A DNA stretch of 35,179 nt from an uncultured Bacteroidales bacterium (GTDB lineage: Bacteria > Bacteroidota > Bacteroidia > Bacteroidales > UBA932). The stretch is taken from contig CAJONI010000069.1 in NCBI GenBank assembly GCA_905235995.1, positions 1-35,179 of the forward strand, read 5' to 3'. Each line of letters begins with the position of its first letter. The stretch's first letter is position 1. Below the pieces are notes generated by a model. It did no database searches. It was not told where the DNA came from and saw nothing but the letters and a program-made list of their open reading frames with translations. Made by a program: the position numbers and the translations under genes. Positions 1 through 6,207 of this stretch are shown here, piece by piece.

Positions 1-9
1 GCTACGCCC

Positions 10-55
10 TTGTCACCATCGTTGGTGCACCATTGTCGCCATCGTTGGTGCACCC
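10..55. repeat. Tandem 23-bp direct repeat, two units
   Basis: Units at 10-32 and 33-55 differ at only two positions. Unit one contains a small palindrome, CACCA (14-18) and TGGTG (23-27) around a 4-base loop; unit two keeps it with one changed base. The array starts near the window edge, so more units may lie upstream. Confidence 0.7.
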
Positions 56-63
56 CTTCCGTC

Positions 64-84
64 ATCCCGGGCTTGACCCGGGAT
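64..84. repeat. REP-like palindrome
   Basis: Perfect 8-bp stem ATCCCGGG (64-71) and CCCGGGAT (77-84) around a 5-base loop. Related G+C-rich palindromes recur at 11863-11880 and 23356-23376, all intergenic, which suggests a dispersed extragenic palindrome family in this genome. Confidence 0.6.
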
Positions 85-106
85 CTCGGTTTTTTGTGGG
101 TATCGC

Positions 107-270
107 GGGGTAGGTCCAGGCTGATTATGGGATAGGTGTGGTAGAGAATTGGGGTAGGTCGAATGAAATGGCCGGGACCTACCCCAGGAATCGGCCTTCT
201 GTATATCTCCTTCGGTGTAGGTCTGGACATATCCGCTCGACCTACCCCATAATCTGTCGCCACCTACCCC
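107..270. repeat. Seven-copy GGGGTAGGT array, both orientations
   Basis: The 9-mer GGGGTAGGT or a one-mismatch variant occurs forward at 107-115, 129-137 (GGGATAGGT), 151-159 and 214-222 (GGTGTAGGT), and as its complement ACCTACCCC at 177-185, 240-248 and 262-270. Longer matches join some copies: 123-137 matches the complement of 240-254 at 14 of 15 bases, and 151-161 matches the complement of 238-248 exactly. The layout could be clustered protein-binding sites or the remnant of an inverted-repeat element; the sequence does not decide. Confidence 0.65.
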
Positions 271-287
271 AGCATTCTGGAGTGCTA

Positions 288-359
288 GGGTTATCCTCGC
301 CGCAAACGCGCGAGTCCTTCGGTCGAGCTCGCGCTTTATGGCGGTAGATTAGATAACCC
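288..359. repeat. 72-nt composite hairpin
   Basis: Three nested stems share one axis: GGGTTATC (288-295) with GATAACCC (352-359), CCGC (300-303) with GCGG (341-344), and GCGCGAG (308-314) with CTCGCGC (328-334), closing a 13-base loop. It could act as RNA, as a recombination or transposon-end structure, or as a 3' stabiliser of the minus-strand operon. The outer arms do not fit the GTTRRRY core of integron attC sites. Confidence 0.5.
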
Positions 360-482
360 GCCGTCGTGTGAGGTAACCACATTGGAGCATAGTGAGAGGA
401 CGCGGACGTCCTGTCCCGCATCTTTCAATGCCTGCACAGTGCGGCGTGCCGATGCGGAAAGGCCGTTTCAAATACTGAAATC

Positions 483-1559
483 TTATGAATTATTTGCAGT
501 TTTCCGATAATGGCAGTTGATTACCTGGTCGCAGTCGCCATGCCAGTTGTGCATGCCGTTGCCCTGGCAGTCGCGCCAGACGGGGCAATCAGCACAGACG
601 CCCCGGCGGGTCCAGCGGCGGTCGCGGAAAGGCTCGAAACGCTGCTGCCATACTTCCCAGAAGCTGTCTTGATAGATATTGCCCTGCGAGAAAAAATCCC
701 GGTCGATGTTCGGGCAACCGCAGATCCGTCCGTCGATCAGGACGGAGGCAATGGTTACGCCGGCCCGGCAGAAGAAAGGATTCTGCCGCACTTTCCGTTC
801 ATACGGACCCAGATAGCCTTCGCAGCTGAAAGTCACGTTCATGCGACCGTCTTTCGCCCTGGCCGCAGCTTCGCGCCTGGCCTGGATGAAATCCATCAAG
901 CGGACGAATTCCGCATCGGTCAGGTGCATGTCGGGATCGTCCTTGGCCCGGCCGATGGGGATGATGGTAAAGATGCGCCACTGCTTCACGCCCAGGGCCT
1001 GCAACCTGTCGCGCAACGCATCGAGTTCCCCGATGTTGCGGCGGTTGATGCAGCTCACCACGTCGAAATTGATGCGGGGCTCCTTCGCCGCGATGGCGAT
1101 GGCCCGCTCCGCCCGTTCGAAACTGCCGCTCCGGCCGCGCATCCAGTCATGCCGCTCCCCCAGCCCGTCTAGGCTGATCGTCAGGGCGCCGAGACCGGCA
1201 CCCAGCAGTTTCCTGTGCATCGCCTCGTCGTAGAACCAGCCGTTGGAGACCATGCTCCAGCCGATACCGCGCTGCCGGATGGCCCGCCCCACTTCCACGA
1301 TGTCGGGACGCAGCAACGGCTCGCCGCCCGTCAGCACGACGGTAAACTCGGGAGGACGTTCTTTGGAAGGAATCGTGTCGAGCGCCTGCAGGAAATCGGC
1401 CAGCGGCATGTCGATGTCTTCGCTCGCGGCCATGCAGTCGCTGCCGCAGTGACGGCAGTGCAGGTTACAACGCGTGGTACATTCCCAGAACAGGTAGTTC
1501 AGTTCGTGTATCTTCGTCTCATTGGCCCGGAAGAGACGGAAGAGGACGTCTCGCAGCAT
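483..1559 (-). CDS. Radical SAM/SPASM enzyme of the rSAM/lipoprotein system
   Basis: A 358-residue radical S-adenosylmethionine enzyme. The [4Fe-4S] CX3CX2C motif is C31, C35, C38 and the SAM-contacting GGEP is at 78-81. The C-terminal part carries a SPASM-type cysteine set (C264, C280, C282, C322, C325, C331, C343, C349) expected to hold auxiliary Fe-S clusters, as in peptide-modifying enzymes of this class. The start ATG directly follows the stop codon of the upstream lipoprotein gene (TAGATG on the minus strand), so the two are almost certainly co-transcribed and translationally linked. That pairing matches the family I recall as 'radical SAM enzyme, rSAM/lipoprotein system' (TIGR04133). 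The substrate and product are not known to me; modification of a protein or peptide is inferred from SPASM relatives. Confidence 0.9.
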   Translation of the reverse strand: MLRDVLFRLFRANETKIHELNYLFWECTTRCNLHCRHCGSDCMAASEDIDMPLADFLQALDTIPSKERPPEFTVVLTGGEPLLRPDIVEVGRAIRQRGIGWSMVSNGWFYDEAMHRKLLGAGLGALTISLDGLGERHDWMRGRSGSFERAERAIAIAAKEPRINFDVVSCINRRNIGELDALRDRLQALGVKQWRIFTIIPIGRAKDDPDMHLTDAEFVRLMDFIQARREAAARAKDGRMNVTFSCEGYLGPYERKVRQNPFFCRAGVTIASVLIDGRICGCPNIDRDFFSQGNIYQDSFWEVWQQRFEPFRDRRWTRRGVCADCPVWRDCQGNGMHNWHGDCDQVINCHYRKTANNS

Positions 1560-1931
1560 CTATTCAGCTTTGGCCAGACGGATTTCGACGGTGCGGTACC
1601 TGGTGTCGACGAGGACGGTGTCCTTGACCGTGTAGTCCGAATCCATCATTTCGAAGCGGAATTGCGGATCCTGGCCTTCCACCGTTCCGAAATAGACGTG
1701 TGCCTCGCCGTCTTCATTGGTCCTGCCGCAGGGGATCCAGTCCAGGTTGTCCGCGGCCTGCACGCGGGAAGACACGTAGACATCTTTCAGCGGCTCGCCG
1801 GTATCGGCGGCCACCACTTTGAACAGGAGGTTGGCGTCATGCAACCATTCAGGCGTACCGTAGCAGGCCTGGAAAATGAACAAGGCCGTGGTCAGGGAAA
1901 GACCCTTGAGAAGATTATGGAGCCATTTCAT
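1560..1931 (-). CDS. Small lipoprotein partner of the radical SAM enzyme
   Basis: I place the start at 1931, giving 123 residues, because an N-terminal signal with a lipobox ending F-Q-A-C23 then falls at the right distance; the frame stays open to 2030 but the added residues have no signal character. After the lipidated Cys comes Y-G-T-P, then a roughly 95-residue region that looks like a carboxypeptidase-regulatory or transthyretin-like beta sandwich (AADTGEPLKDVYVSS is typical of such folds). This agrees with the 'putative lipoprotein, rSAM/lipoprotein system' family (TIGR04134 as I recall). Predicted to sit in the inner or outer membrane facing the periplasm. It may be the substrate of the radical SAM enzyme or merely a partner; neither is shown by sequence. 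Confidence 0.82.
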   Translation of the reverse strand: MKWLHNLLKGLSLTTALFIFQACYGTPEWLHDANLLFKVVAADTGEPLKDVYVSSRVQAADNLDWIPCGRTNEDGEAHVYFGTVEGQDPQFRFEMMDSDYTVKDTVLVDTRYRTVEIRLAKAE

Positions 1932-1958
1932 AAGAAACTGGATCAAAAACGTACAATA

Positions 1959-1966
1959 CAAAGATG
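1959..1966 (-). promoter_or_regulatory. Possible -7 element for the lipoprotein-rSAM operon
   Basis: The minus strand reads CATCTTTG, one base off the Bacteroidota TAnnTTTG consensus, 27 nt before the lipoprotein start. No good -33 TTTG is found at the usual spacing. Confidence 0.35.
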
Positions 1967-2000
1967 CAAAATAATACTCAAATGTTGCGTCATTCTTTTT

Positions 2001-2008
2001 TATCTTTG
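2001..2008 (+). promoter_or_regulatory. -7 promoter element TATCTTTG
   Basis: Exact match to TAnnTTTG, 24 nt before the start of the 77-residue secreted protein. It lies in the roughly 100-bp interval shared with the divergent lipoprotein-rSAM operon, so the two transcription units start back to back. Confidence 0.7.
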
Positions 2009-2032
2009 CGCCTTCAAAACAACGTACCATTC

Positions 2033-2266
2033 ATGAAAAGAATAGTTATCCTGACCGTCCTGCTCTTCCTGCTGAGTCCCGTCGTGGCCCCGGGCCAGAC
2101 CTACAGCGGCGAGCGCAACTTCAACGGCGTACACTACCTGACGCTCGACGCCATGTGTGAAAACAACAATCCGGATCCCGGTGACTACCTGATCCGCGTC
2201 CAGGTAGACGATGACGGCGGTATCTCCTACGAGAAGGTCCACATGAGCTATGCCAAAAAGAAGTGA
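2033..2266 (+). CDS. Small secreted protein, unknown function
   Basis: A 77-residue protein with a clear Sec signal peptide: K2 R3, a hydrophobic stretch to about residue 16, and a likely cleavage after A-P-G-Q or nearby. The mature part is about 55 residues, acidic in its middle (VDDDGG) and basic at the end (KKK), with a single Cys in MCENNNPDPGDY. The start was chosen because it opens the signal peptide and follows the -7 element at 2001; an upstream in-frame ATG at 1964 lies before that promoter. I do not recognise a family. It is divergent from the lipoprotein-rSAM operon and has its own terminator. That placement makes it a candidate partner or substrate of the radical SAM system, which is inference only. 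Confidence 0.7.
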   Translation: MKRIVILTVLLFLLSPVVAPGQTYSGERNFNGVHYLTLDAMCENNNPDPGDYLIRVQVDDDGGISYEKVHMSYAKKK

Positions 2267-2274
2267 TAAAAAAA

Positions 2275-2307
2275 GAGGGTGACTAAAAAGAGGTCACCCT
2301 CATTTTT
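2275..2307 (+). terminator. Rho-independent terminator
   Basis: Perfect 9-bp stem GAGGGTGAC (2275-2283) and GTCACCCTC (2293-2301), 9-base loop, followed by ATTTTT. It begins 8 nt after the stop of the small secreted protein gene and should end that monocistronic transcript. Confidence 0.88.
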
Positions 2308-2588
2308 CGTATGTGAGGTCTGATCTCCAGTTCCGAAGGAATATGCTTTTCAGACCGTCGTCATTTTATCTGGTCGTTCCTGCAAAAGTCGCAAAATAAC
2401 TGATCACCAATAAAATAAATTGAAATAGTGCTTGTATGATTTGCAGAAAATGTGTAAATTGCGGTAAGAAACCTGCAAATATTGAAGCAAAATGATGGGC
2501 AAAAAGCTGGTCCAGTTGTCGAAGGCGATCGACCGGGCAGATAGCGTGCCGGCAGGAACGATTATATAATAGCCGCAAATATGTACCA
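2308..2588. other. A+T-richer spacer before the carbonic anhydrase gene
   Basis: 281 bases with no credible gene. Composition is lower in G+C than most of the window. Very short open frames occur (for example from about 2437 and 2493) but have no start context, family resemblance or useful length. A TATAAT hexamer at 2565-2570 lies 18 nt before the carbonic anhydrase start; no TAnnTTTG is seen there. Confidence 0.55.
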
Positions 2589-3125
2589 ATGATAGATCAA
2601 ATTTTAGAATACAATCACGAGTTCGTATCGTCAAAAGCCTACGAGCCCTTCATTACAGACAAGTTTCCATCAAAGAAGCTGGCTGTACTTACTTGCATGG
2701 ACACGAGACTCACTGAACTCCTTCCCAAAGCCCTGGGCCTGAAGAATGGTGACGCCAAGATTATAAAAAATGCCGGAGGACTCATACTGAGTGAGACGGA
2801 CTCCGCTATCAGATCCCTGATAGTGGGCATCTACGAGCTGGGAGTGAAGGAGGTGATGGTGGTGCATCACTCTACTTGTGGCGCCTGTCATATGAGTTAC
2901 TCTGAATTCAGACCTCATATGCTGGAACATGGTATTACGGAATCTGTCTTGTCTGAGTGGGAAGAAAAAGGTGTGGCGGAATGGCTTGAGGGGTTCCATG
3001 ATACGGAAGCGTCGGTAAGAAAAACCGTGGCCGCAATCGTCAATCATCCCTTAATCCCCAATGATGTAATCGTTCGTGGATTCATTATCGATTCGGTGAC
3101 AGGAGAGTTGAAAGAGGTTGATTAA
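2589..3125 (+). CDS. Beta-class carbonic anhydrase
   Basis: A 178-residue cytoplasmic zinc enzyme interconverting CO2 and bicarbonate. The metal and active-site motif C36-x-D38-x-R40 is present, and the second half of the site is H94-S-T-C97 followed by GAC. Length fits the short beta-CA subclass seen in Firmicutes and Bacteroidota rather than the roughly 220-residue E. coli Can type. It stands alone, between a terminator and a convergent minus-strand gene. Sampled lines of this gene are about 45-55% G+C, clearly below most neighbours, and no Bacteroidota-type -7 element precedes it; both fit fairly recent acquisition but do not prove it. Confidence 0.93.
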   Translation: MIDQILEYNHEFVSSKAYEPFITDKFPSKKLAVLTCMDTRLTELLPKALGLKNGDAKIIKNAGGLILSETDSAIRSLIVGIYELGVKEVMVVHHSTCGACHMSYSEFRPHMLEHGITESVLSEWEEKGVAEWLEGFHDTEASVRKTVAAIVNHPLIPNDVIVRGFIIDSVTGELKEVD

Positions 3126-3150
3126 TTGAACTATCGGCCTATAAGAAATT

Positions 3151-3213
3151 GTCCCATGGTCGGGACCTGCCCCTATGTCGTGGCCCGGTTCAGGAAAAAC
3201 AGGGGGTACGACA
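3151..3213. repeat. Inverted repeats between convergent genes
   Basis: Two nearby dyads: GTCCC (3151-3155) with GGGAC (3162-3166), and GTCGT (3177-3181) with ACGAC (3209-3213). They lie between the ends of the carbonic anhydrase gene and the minus-strand gene at 3217, so a transcript-end role is possible, but neither has a T-tract. Bases 3156-3174 match 168-186 at 16 of 19 positions. Confidence 0.4.
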
Positions 3214-3216
3214 ACG

Positions 3217-3663
3217 TCAACTCTGGGCTCCGATGACTTCCACGAAGGCCCTGGGGAGGCAGACGTTTTCCAGGGAGGTGGCTTTGGCGAAGAGGGGGGC
3301 GATATCGCGGTCGCGGAAGCCGGCGATGCCGCAGCCGATGCGGGTCACGTAGAAGAACAGTTCCGGGTGAGCGCCGGCGAAGGCGATGAATTCGTCGACG
3401 TAGGGCCTGATGGTGTCGACGCCGCCCTGCATCGTGGGGATGGCATAGCTCTGGCCCTGAAGGCCCACGCCGCGGCCCATCACCGCACCGAACTTGCGGA
3501 ACGCCACATAGGCCGCCCCGCCGCCGTGCATCCCTGCGAGGTTGCTGCCGAAGACGAAGACTTCGTCGGCTTTCAGTTCCGTGATACGATCGGGCGTAAA
3601 TGCAGCCCGCTCAGTCCCGTTGTAGATTCTTCCAGATTCCATTTCCCGGATTGATTTAAACAT
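3217..3663 (-). CDS. Conserved small protein, A1S_2505-like family
   Basis: Up to 148 residues. The core VFVFGSNLAGMHGGGAA, then a GLQGQSYAIPT stretch and a TRIGCGIAGF stretch, matches a widespread family of small bacterial and phage proteins that databases name 'A1S_2505 family phage non-structural protein'; the glycine-rich loops resemble a nucleotide- or ADP-ribose-binding fold, but no activity is established to my knowledge. Start choice is uncertain: a perfect TAnnTTTG on the minus strand (3673-3666) ends only 2 nt before this ATG, so transcription could begin inside the gene and translation at the next ATG (3642, residue 8). It is a single gene divergent from the YccF operon. Confidence 0.78.
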   Translation of the reverse strand: MFKSIREMESGRIYNGTERAAFTPDRITELKADEVFVFGSNLAGMHGGGAAYVAFRKFGAVMGRGVGLQGQSYAIPTMQGGVDTIRPYVDEFIAFAGAHPELFFYVTRIGCGIAGFRDRDIAPLFAKATSLENVCLPRAFVEVIGAQS

Positions 3664-3665
3664 GG

Positions 3666-3673
3666 CAAATTTA
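3666..3673 (-). promoter_or_regulatory. -7 promoter element TAAATTTG
   Basis: Exact TAnnTTTG on the minus strand, 2 nt before the annotated ATG of the A1S_2505-like gene. This implies a leaderless message or use of the second ATG at 3642. Confidence 0.55.
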
Positions 3674-3685
3674 CCCTTTTTTTCG

Positions 3686-3693
3686 TAGATTTG
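3686..3693 (+). promoter_or_regulatory. -7 promoter element TAGATTTG
   Basis: Exact TAnnTTTG, 27 nt before the YccF gene. It probably drives the five-gene run 3721-6207 and is back to back with the minus-strand element at 3666-3673. Confidence 0.65.
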
Positions 3694-3720
3694 CGCTAAG
3701 CAAGTTTAAAACCCGGCACG

Positions 3721-4101
3721 ATGAAAACTATCGGCAATCTCGCCTGGCTGCTCCTGGGCGGAATCCTTATCGCCCTGATCTACTACATCGTGGGCCTGAT
3801 GATGTGCATCACCATCATAGGCATCCCCTTCGGCGCACAGCTTTTCAAGCTCGGCACCTACACCCTCTCCCCCTTCGGCCGCGAGCTGGTGAACGGCCCG
3901 AACGAACCCGGATGCCTGTCGGTAGTTATGAATCTCATCTGGATCCTGATGGGCTGGTGGGAGATAGCCCTCCTCCACCTGGCCGCGGGGCTGATTTTCT
4001 GCATCACCCTGATAGGCATTCCCCTGGGCCTGGAGCACTTCAAGCTGGCGCTCGCCAGCATTTTCCCTTTCGGTAAGGAAATCAGACAGACATATGCTTA
4101 A
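3721..4101 (+). CDS. YccF-family inner-membrane protein
   Basis: A 126-residue membrane protein made of two similar halves, each with hydrophobic helices and a C-I-T-[IL]-I-G-I-P motif (around residues 29-38 and 97-106), followed by an amphipathic segment ending in a PFG (LSPFGRE and IFPFGKE). This internal duplication is the hallmark of the YccF domain. Function is unknown; related E. coli YccF is an inner-membrane protein. It is the first gene of a tight operon, and its last 8 bases overlap the start of the bcp gene. Confidence 0.88.
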   Translation: MKTIGNLAWLLLGGILIALIYYIVGLMMCITIIGIPFGAQLFKLGTYTLSPFGRELVNGPNEPGCLSVVMNLIWILMGWWEIALLHLAAGLIFCITLIGIPLGLEHFKLALASIFPFGKEIRQTYA

Positions 4102-4546
4102 GATCGGAGACAAGATGCCGTCTTTCGAGGTCATGGACCAGGACGGCGAGATGGTGAAGTCGGACGACTTCATCGGCAAGGGGAAGAAGACCATAATCTA
4201 CTTCTACCCCAAGGACAACACCTCGGGCTGCACGGCTGAAGCCTGCTCGTTCCGGGACAGTTACGCGGAACTCACCGCCGCCGGCTACAACGTGGTGGGC
4301 GTGAGCAAGGACAGCGCCAAGTCGCACACCGGCTTCCGCGCGAAGTTCGGGCTTCCGTTCCGCCTGCTGGCCGACACCTCGACGCAGATGCTCCAGGATT
4401 TCGGGGCATGGGGCGAGAAGAAGATGTACGGCAAGACGACCATGGGCACGCTGCGCCGCACCTTCATCTTCGATGAAAACGGCGTACTGGAGCGCATCAT
4501 AGAGAAAGTCGATACCAAGAACGCCGCAGGGCAGATACTCGAATAA
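4094..4546 (+). CDS. bcp: Thioredoxin-dependent peroxiredoxin, Bcp/PrxQ type
   Basis: A 150-residue cytoplasmic peroxidase that reduces hydrogen peroxide and organic hydroperoxides using thioredoxin. The peroxidatic Cys46 and resolving Cys51 sit five residues apart in NTSGCTAEAC, the arrangement that defines the atypical 2-Cys PrxQ group, preceded by the YFYPKD strand. Length is normal. It overlaps the YccF gene by 8 bp and is followed 2 nt later by an aldo/keto reductase gene, so it is translated within an operon. Confidence 0.96.
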   Translation: MLKIGDKMPSFEVMDQDGEMVKSDDFIGKGKKTIIYFYPKDNTSGCTAEACSFRDSYAELTAAGYNVVGVSKDSAKSHTGFRAKFGLPFRLLADTSTQMLQDFGAWGEKKMYGKTTMGTLRRTFIFDENGVLERIIEKVDTKNAAGQILE

Positions 4547-4548
4547 TC

Positions 4549-5364
4549 ATGATACTGGAAGAAACTTATACCCTCCGGAACGGGGTGCGTATCCCCAAGG
4601 TAGGGCTCGGGACCTGGCTGGTTCCGGAGGCAGATGCCGCCGAGGTCGTGCGGCAGGCCATCGCAGCGGGCTACCGCCACATCGATACCGCGCAGGCCTA
4701 CGAAAACGAGGCGGGCGTCGGCGAAGGCGTACGCAGTTCGGGCGTAGACAGGGACAGGATATTCGTCACCACCAAGGTGGCCGCCGAAATCAAGGATTAT
4801 TCTGCTGCCGCAGCCTCGATCGACGAATCCCTGCGCAAGCTGGACGTCGGCAGCGTCGACCTGATCATCATCCACTGCCCTCAGCCCTGGGCGGAGTTCC
4901 GGGGCCCGAAGCGGTATTTCGCTGAGAACAAAGAGGTCTGGAAGGCGCTGGAAGAGGCTTACATGGCCGGAAAGGCCAGGGCCATAGGCGTATCCAACTT
5001 CCTGGTCGACGACCTGCAGAACATACTGGAAAGCTGTCGGGTGAAGCCCATGGTCAACCAGTTCCGCCTGCACGTAGGCGAGACGCCTGCATCCCTCATC
5101 GAATTCTGCAGGAAGAACGACATCCTGGTCGAGGCCTATTCGCCCATCGCTCACGGCAGGGCGCTGAACAACGCCGAGATAGGGAAGATGGCAGCCACAT
5201 ACGGCGTGAGTGTCGCGCAGCTCTGCATCAGGTACACGCTTCAGCTGGGTGCTGTGACGCTGCCCAAATCCACCAACCCGGAGCACATGCGCTCCAACGC
5301 GATGCTGGACTTCACCATCTCCGACGAAGACATGGTGCTGCTGGCGGGCATAGTGCAGGAGTAG
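4549..5364 (+). CDS. Aldo/keto reductase
   Basis: A 271-residue NAD(P)H-dependent oxidoreductase with the full catalytic tetrad: D46 and Y51 (in HIDTAQAYENE), K76 and H109 (in IIHCP). The TIM-barrel motifs AIGVSNF and the late AVTLPKSTNPEHM cofactor loop are present. Relatives reduce small carbonyls such as methylglyoxal and 2,5-diketo-gluconate; the exact substrate cannot be read from sequence. It lies 2 nt after bcp and 2 nt before dtd. Confidence 0.94.
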   Translation: MILEETYTLRNGVRIPKVGLGTWLVPEADAAEVVRQAIAAGYRHIDTAQAYENEAGVGEGVRSSGVDRDRIFVTTKVAAEIKDYSAAAASIDESLRKLDVGSVDLIIIHCPQPWAEFRGPKRYFAENKEVWKALEEAYMAGKARAIGVSNFLVDDLQNILESCRVKPMVNQFRLHVGETPASLIEFCRKNDILVEAYSPIAHGRALNNAEIGKMAATYGVSVAQLCIRYTLQLGAVTLPKSTNPEHMRSNAMLDFTISDEDMVLLAGIVQE

Positions 5365-5366
5365 GC

Positions 5367-5816
5367 ATGCGCGTCGTAATTCAAAGAGTCTCTTCGGCCT
5401 CCGTTACCATAGGCGGAGTGGTCAGGTCTTCCATCGGGCCGGGGCTGCTGGTACTGCTTGGCATCGGTCACGAAGACAGCGGGGACGACATCGACTATCT
5501 GGTCAGGAAGACTGCCGCGTTGCGCATCTTCGACGACGGGGAAGGGGTGATGAACCGCAGCGTAGTGGAGGCCGGGGGAGAGGTGATAGTGGTGAGCCAG
5601 TTCACCCTGATGGCATCGACCCGCAAGGGCAACCGCCCGTCCTATATCGAGGCCGCGGGGCACGAAAAGGCCATCCCGCTCTACGAAGAGTTCTGCAGGA
5701 AGCTGTCCGGGGCCATAGGCCGCCGGGTAGGCACAGGGGAGTTCGGCGCCGACATGAAAGTGGCCCTGGTGAACGACGGGCCGGTAACGATATGTATGGA
5801 TTCCAAAAACAAGTAG
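5367..5816 (+). CDS. dtd: D-aminoacyl-tRNA deacylase
   Basis: A 149-residue cytoplasmic enzyme that hydrolyses D-amino acids (and glycine mischarged on tRNA-Ala) from tRNA. The two diagnostic motifs are present: SQFTL at 77-81 and GPVTI at 138-142, the latter carrying the cross-subunit Gly-Pro pair that rejects L-aminoacyl-tRNA. The N-terminal MRVVIQRVSSASV is typical. The length is standard, and the gene starts 2 nt after the aldo/keto reductase stop and ends 1 nt before the next ATG. Confidence 0.97.
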   Translation: MRVVIQRVSSASVTIGGVVRSSIGPGLLVLLGIGHEDSGDDIDYLVRKTAALRIFDDGEGVMNRSVVEAGGEVIVVSQFTLMASTRKGNRPSYIEAAGHEKAIPLYEEFCRKLSGAIGRRVGTGEFGADMKVALVNDGPVTICMDSKNK

Positions 5817-5817
5817 C

Positions 5818-6207
5818 ATGGAGACACGCAAGGACAAGGCGGCGGAGTTGAAGCGCTGCAATTCGCACAACTGCGCCCAGGCCGTGGTATGCTCCTACTG
5901 CGACCTCGTGGGTCTGCCGGAACAGACCGCACTCGACATAGCCGGGGCCTATGGGACCGGAATGGGCAACATGGAAGGAACCTGCGGCGCCATTGTAGGG
6001 GCCGGGATGATAGTCGGTCTAGCCACAAGGGACCGCGTACTCGCGCGCTCCCGCATGAAGCAGATAATGACCAGGTTCCGGCAGCGCAACGGCGCGACGC
6101 AATGCCGGCTCCTCAAGGGCGCGGATACGGGCAGGCCTTTGCGCGGCTGCCCCGACTGCGTGGCTGACGCGTCCGAATTCCTGGAAGAAATCCTCTGGAA
6201 CGATTAG
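5818..6207 (+). CDS. C_GCAxxG_C_C family protein
   Basis: A 129-residue protein with the spaced cysteine pattern of this putative redox-active family: the CxxxxCAQAV segment near the start, a TCGAIVGAG glycine-rich core, and two further Cys pairs toward the end (TQCRLLKG, GCPDC). The family often has a signal or lies beside redox genes; no signal is evident here. Function is not established, though electron transfer or metal binding is suspected. It is the last gene of the YccF-bcp-dtd run, and its stop overlaps the stop of the convergent aminotransferase gene by 4 bp. Confidence 0.85.
   Translation: METRKDKAAELKRCNSHNCAQAVVCSYCDLVGLPEQTALDIAGAYGTGMGNMEGTCGAIVGAGMIVGLATRDRVLARSRMKQIMTRFRQRNGATQCRLLKGADTGRPLRGCPDCVADASEFLEEILWND

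Larger units (their letters stand above)
1..482. other. Gene-free, repeat-rich leading region
   Basis: No convincing coding sequence is seen here; the only open frames are short and have no recognisable composition or start context. The stretch instead holds two tandem 23-bp units (10-55), a REP-like palindrome (64-84), seven copies of a 9-mer in both orientations (107-270), a composite hairpin (288-359) and smaller inverted repeats (398-411; 416-422 with 451-457). It lies downstream of the minus-strand radical SAM gene, so part of it may be the 3' end of that transcript. No T-tract terminator for the minus strand is obvious. Confidence 0.7.

Noticed and set aside
138-347. Open frame of 69 codons in the repeat region
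   Set aside because: It is made largely of the GGGGTAGGT repeats and the hairpin, has no family likeness, and no promoter or start context.
288-359. Integron attC site
   Set aside because: The arms GGGTTATC/GATAACCC do not satisfy the GTTRRRY core, and no integrase or cassette array is present.
2430-2572. Tiny Cys- or Lys-containing open frames before the carbonic anhydrase gene
   Set aside because: Only about 19-25 codons long with no start signal, signal peptide or recognisable motif; they may be chance or decayed sequence.
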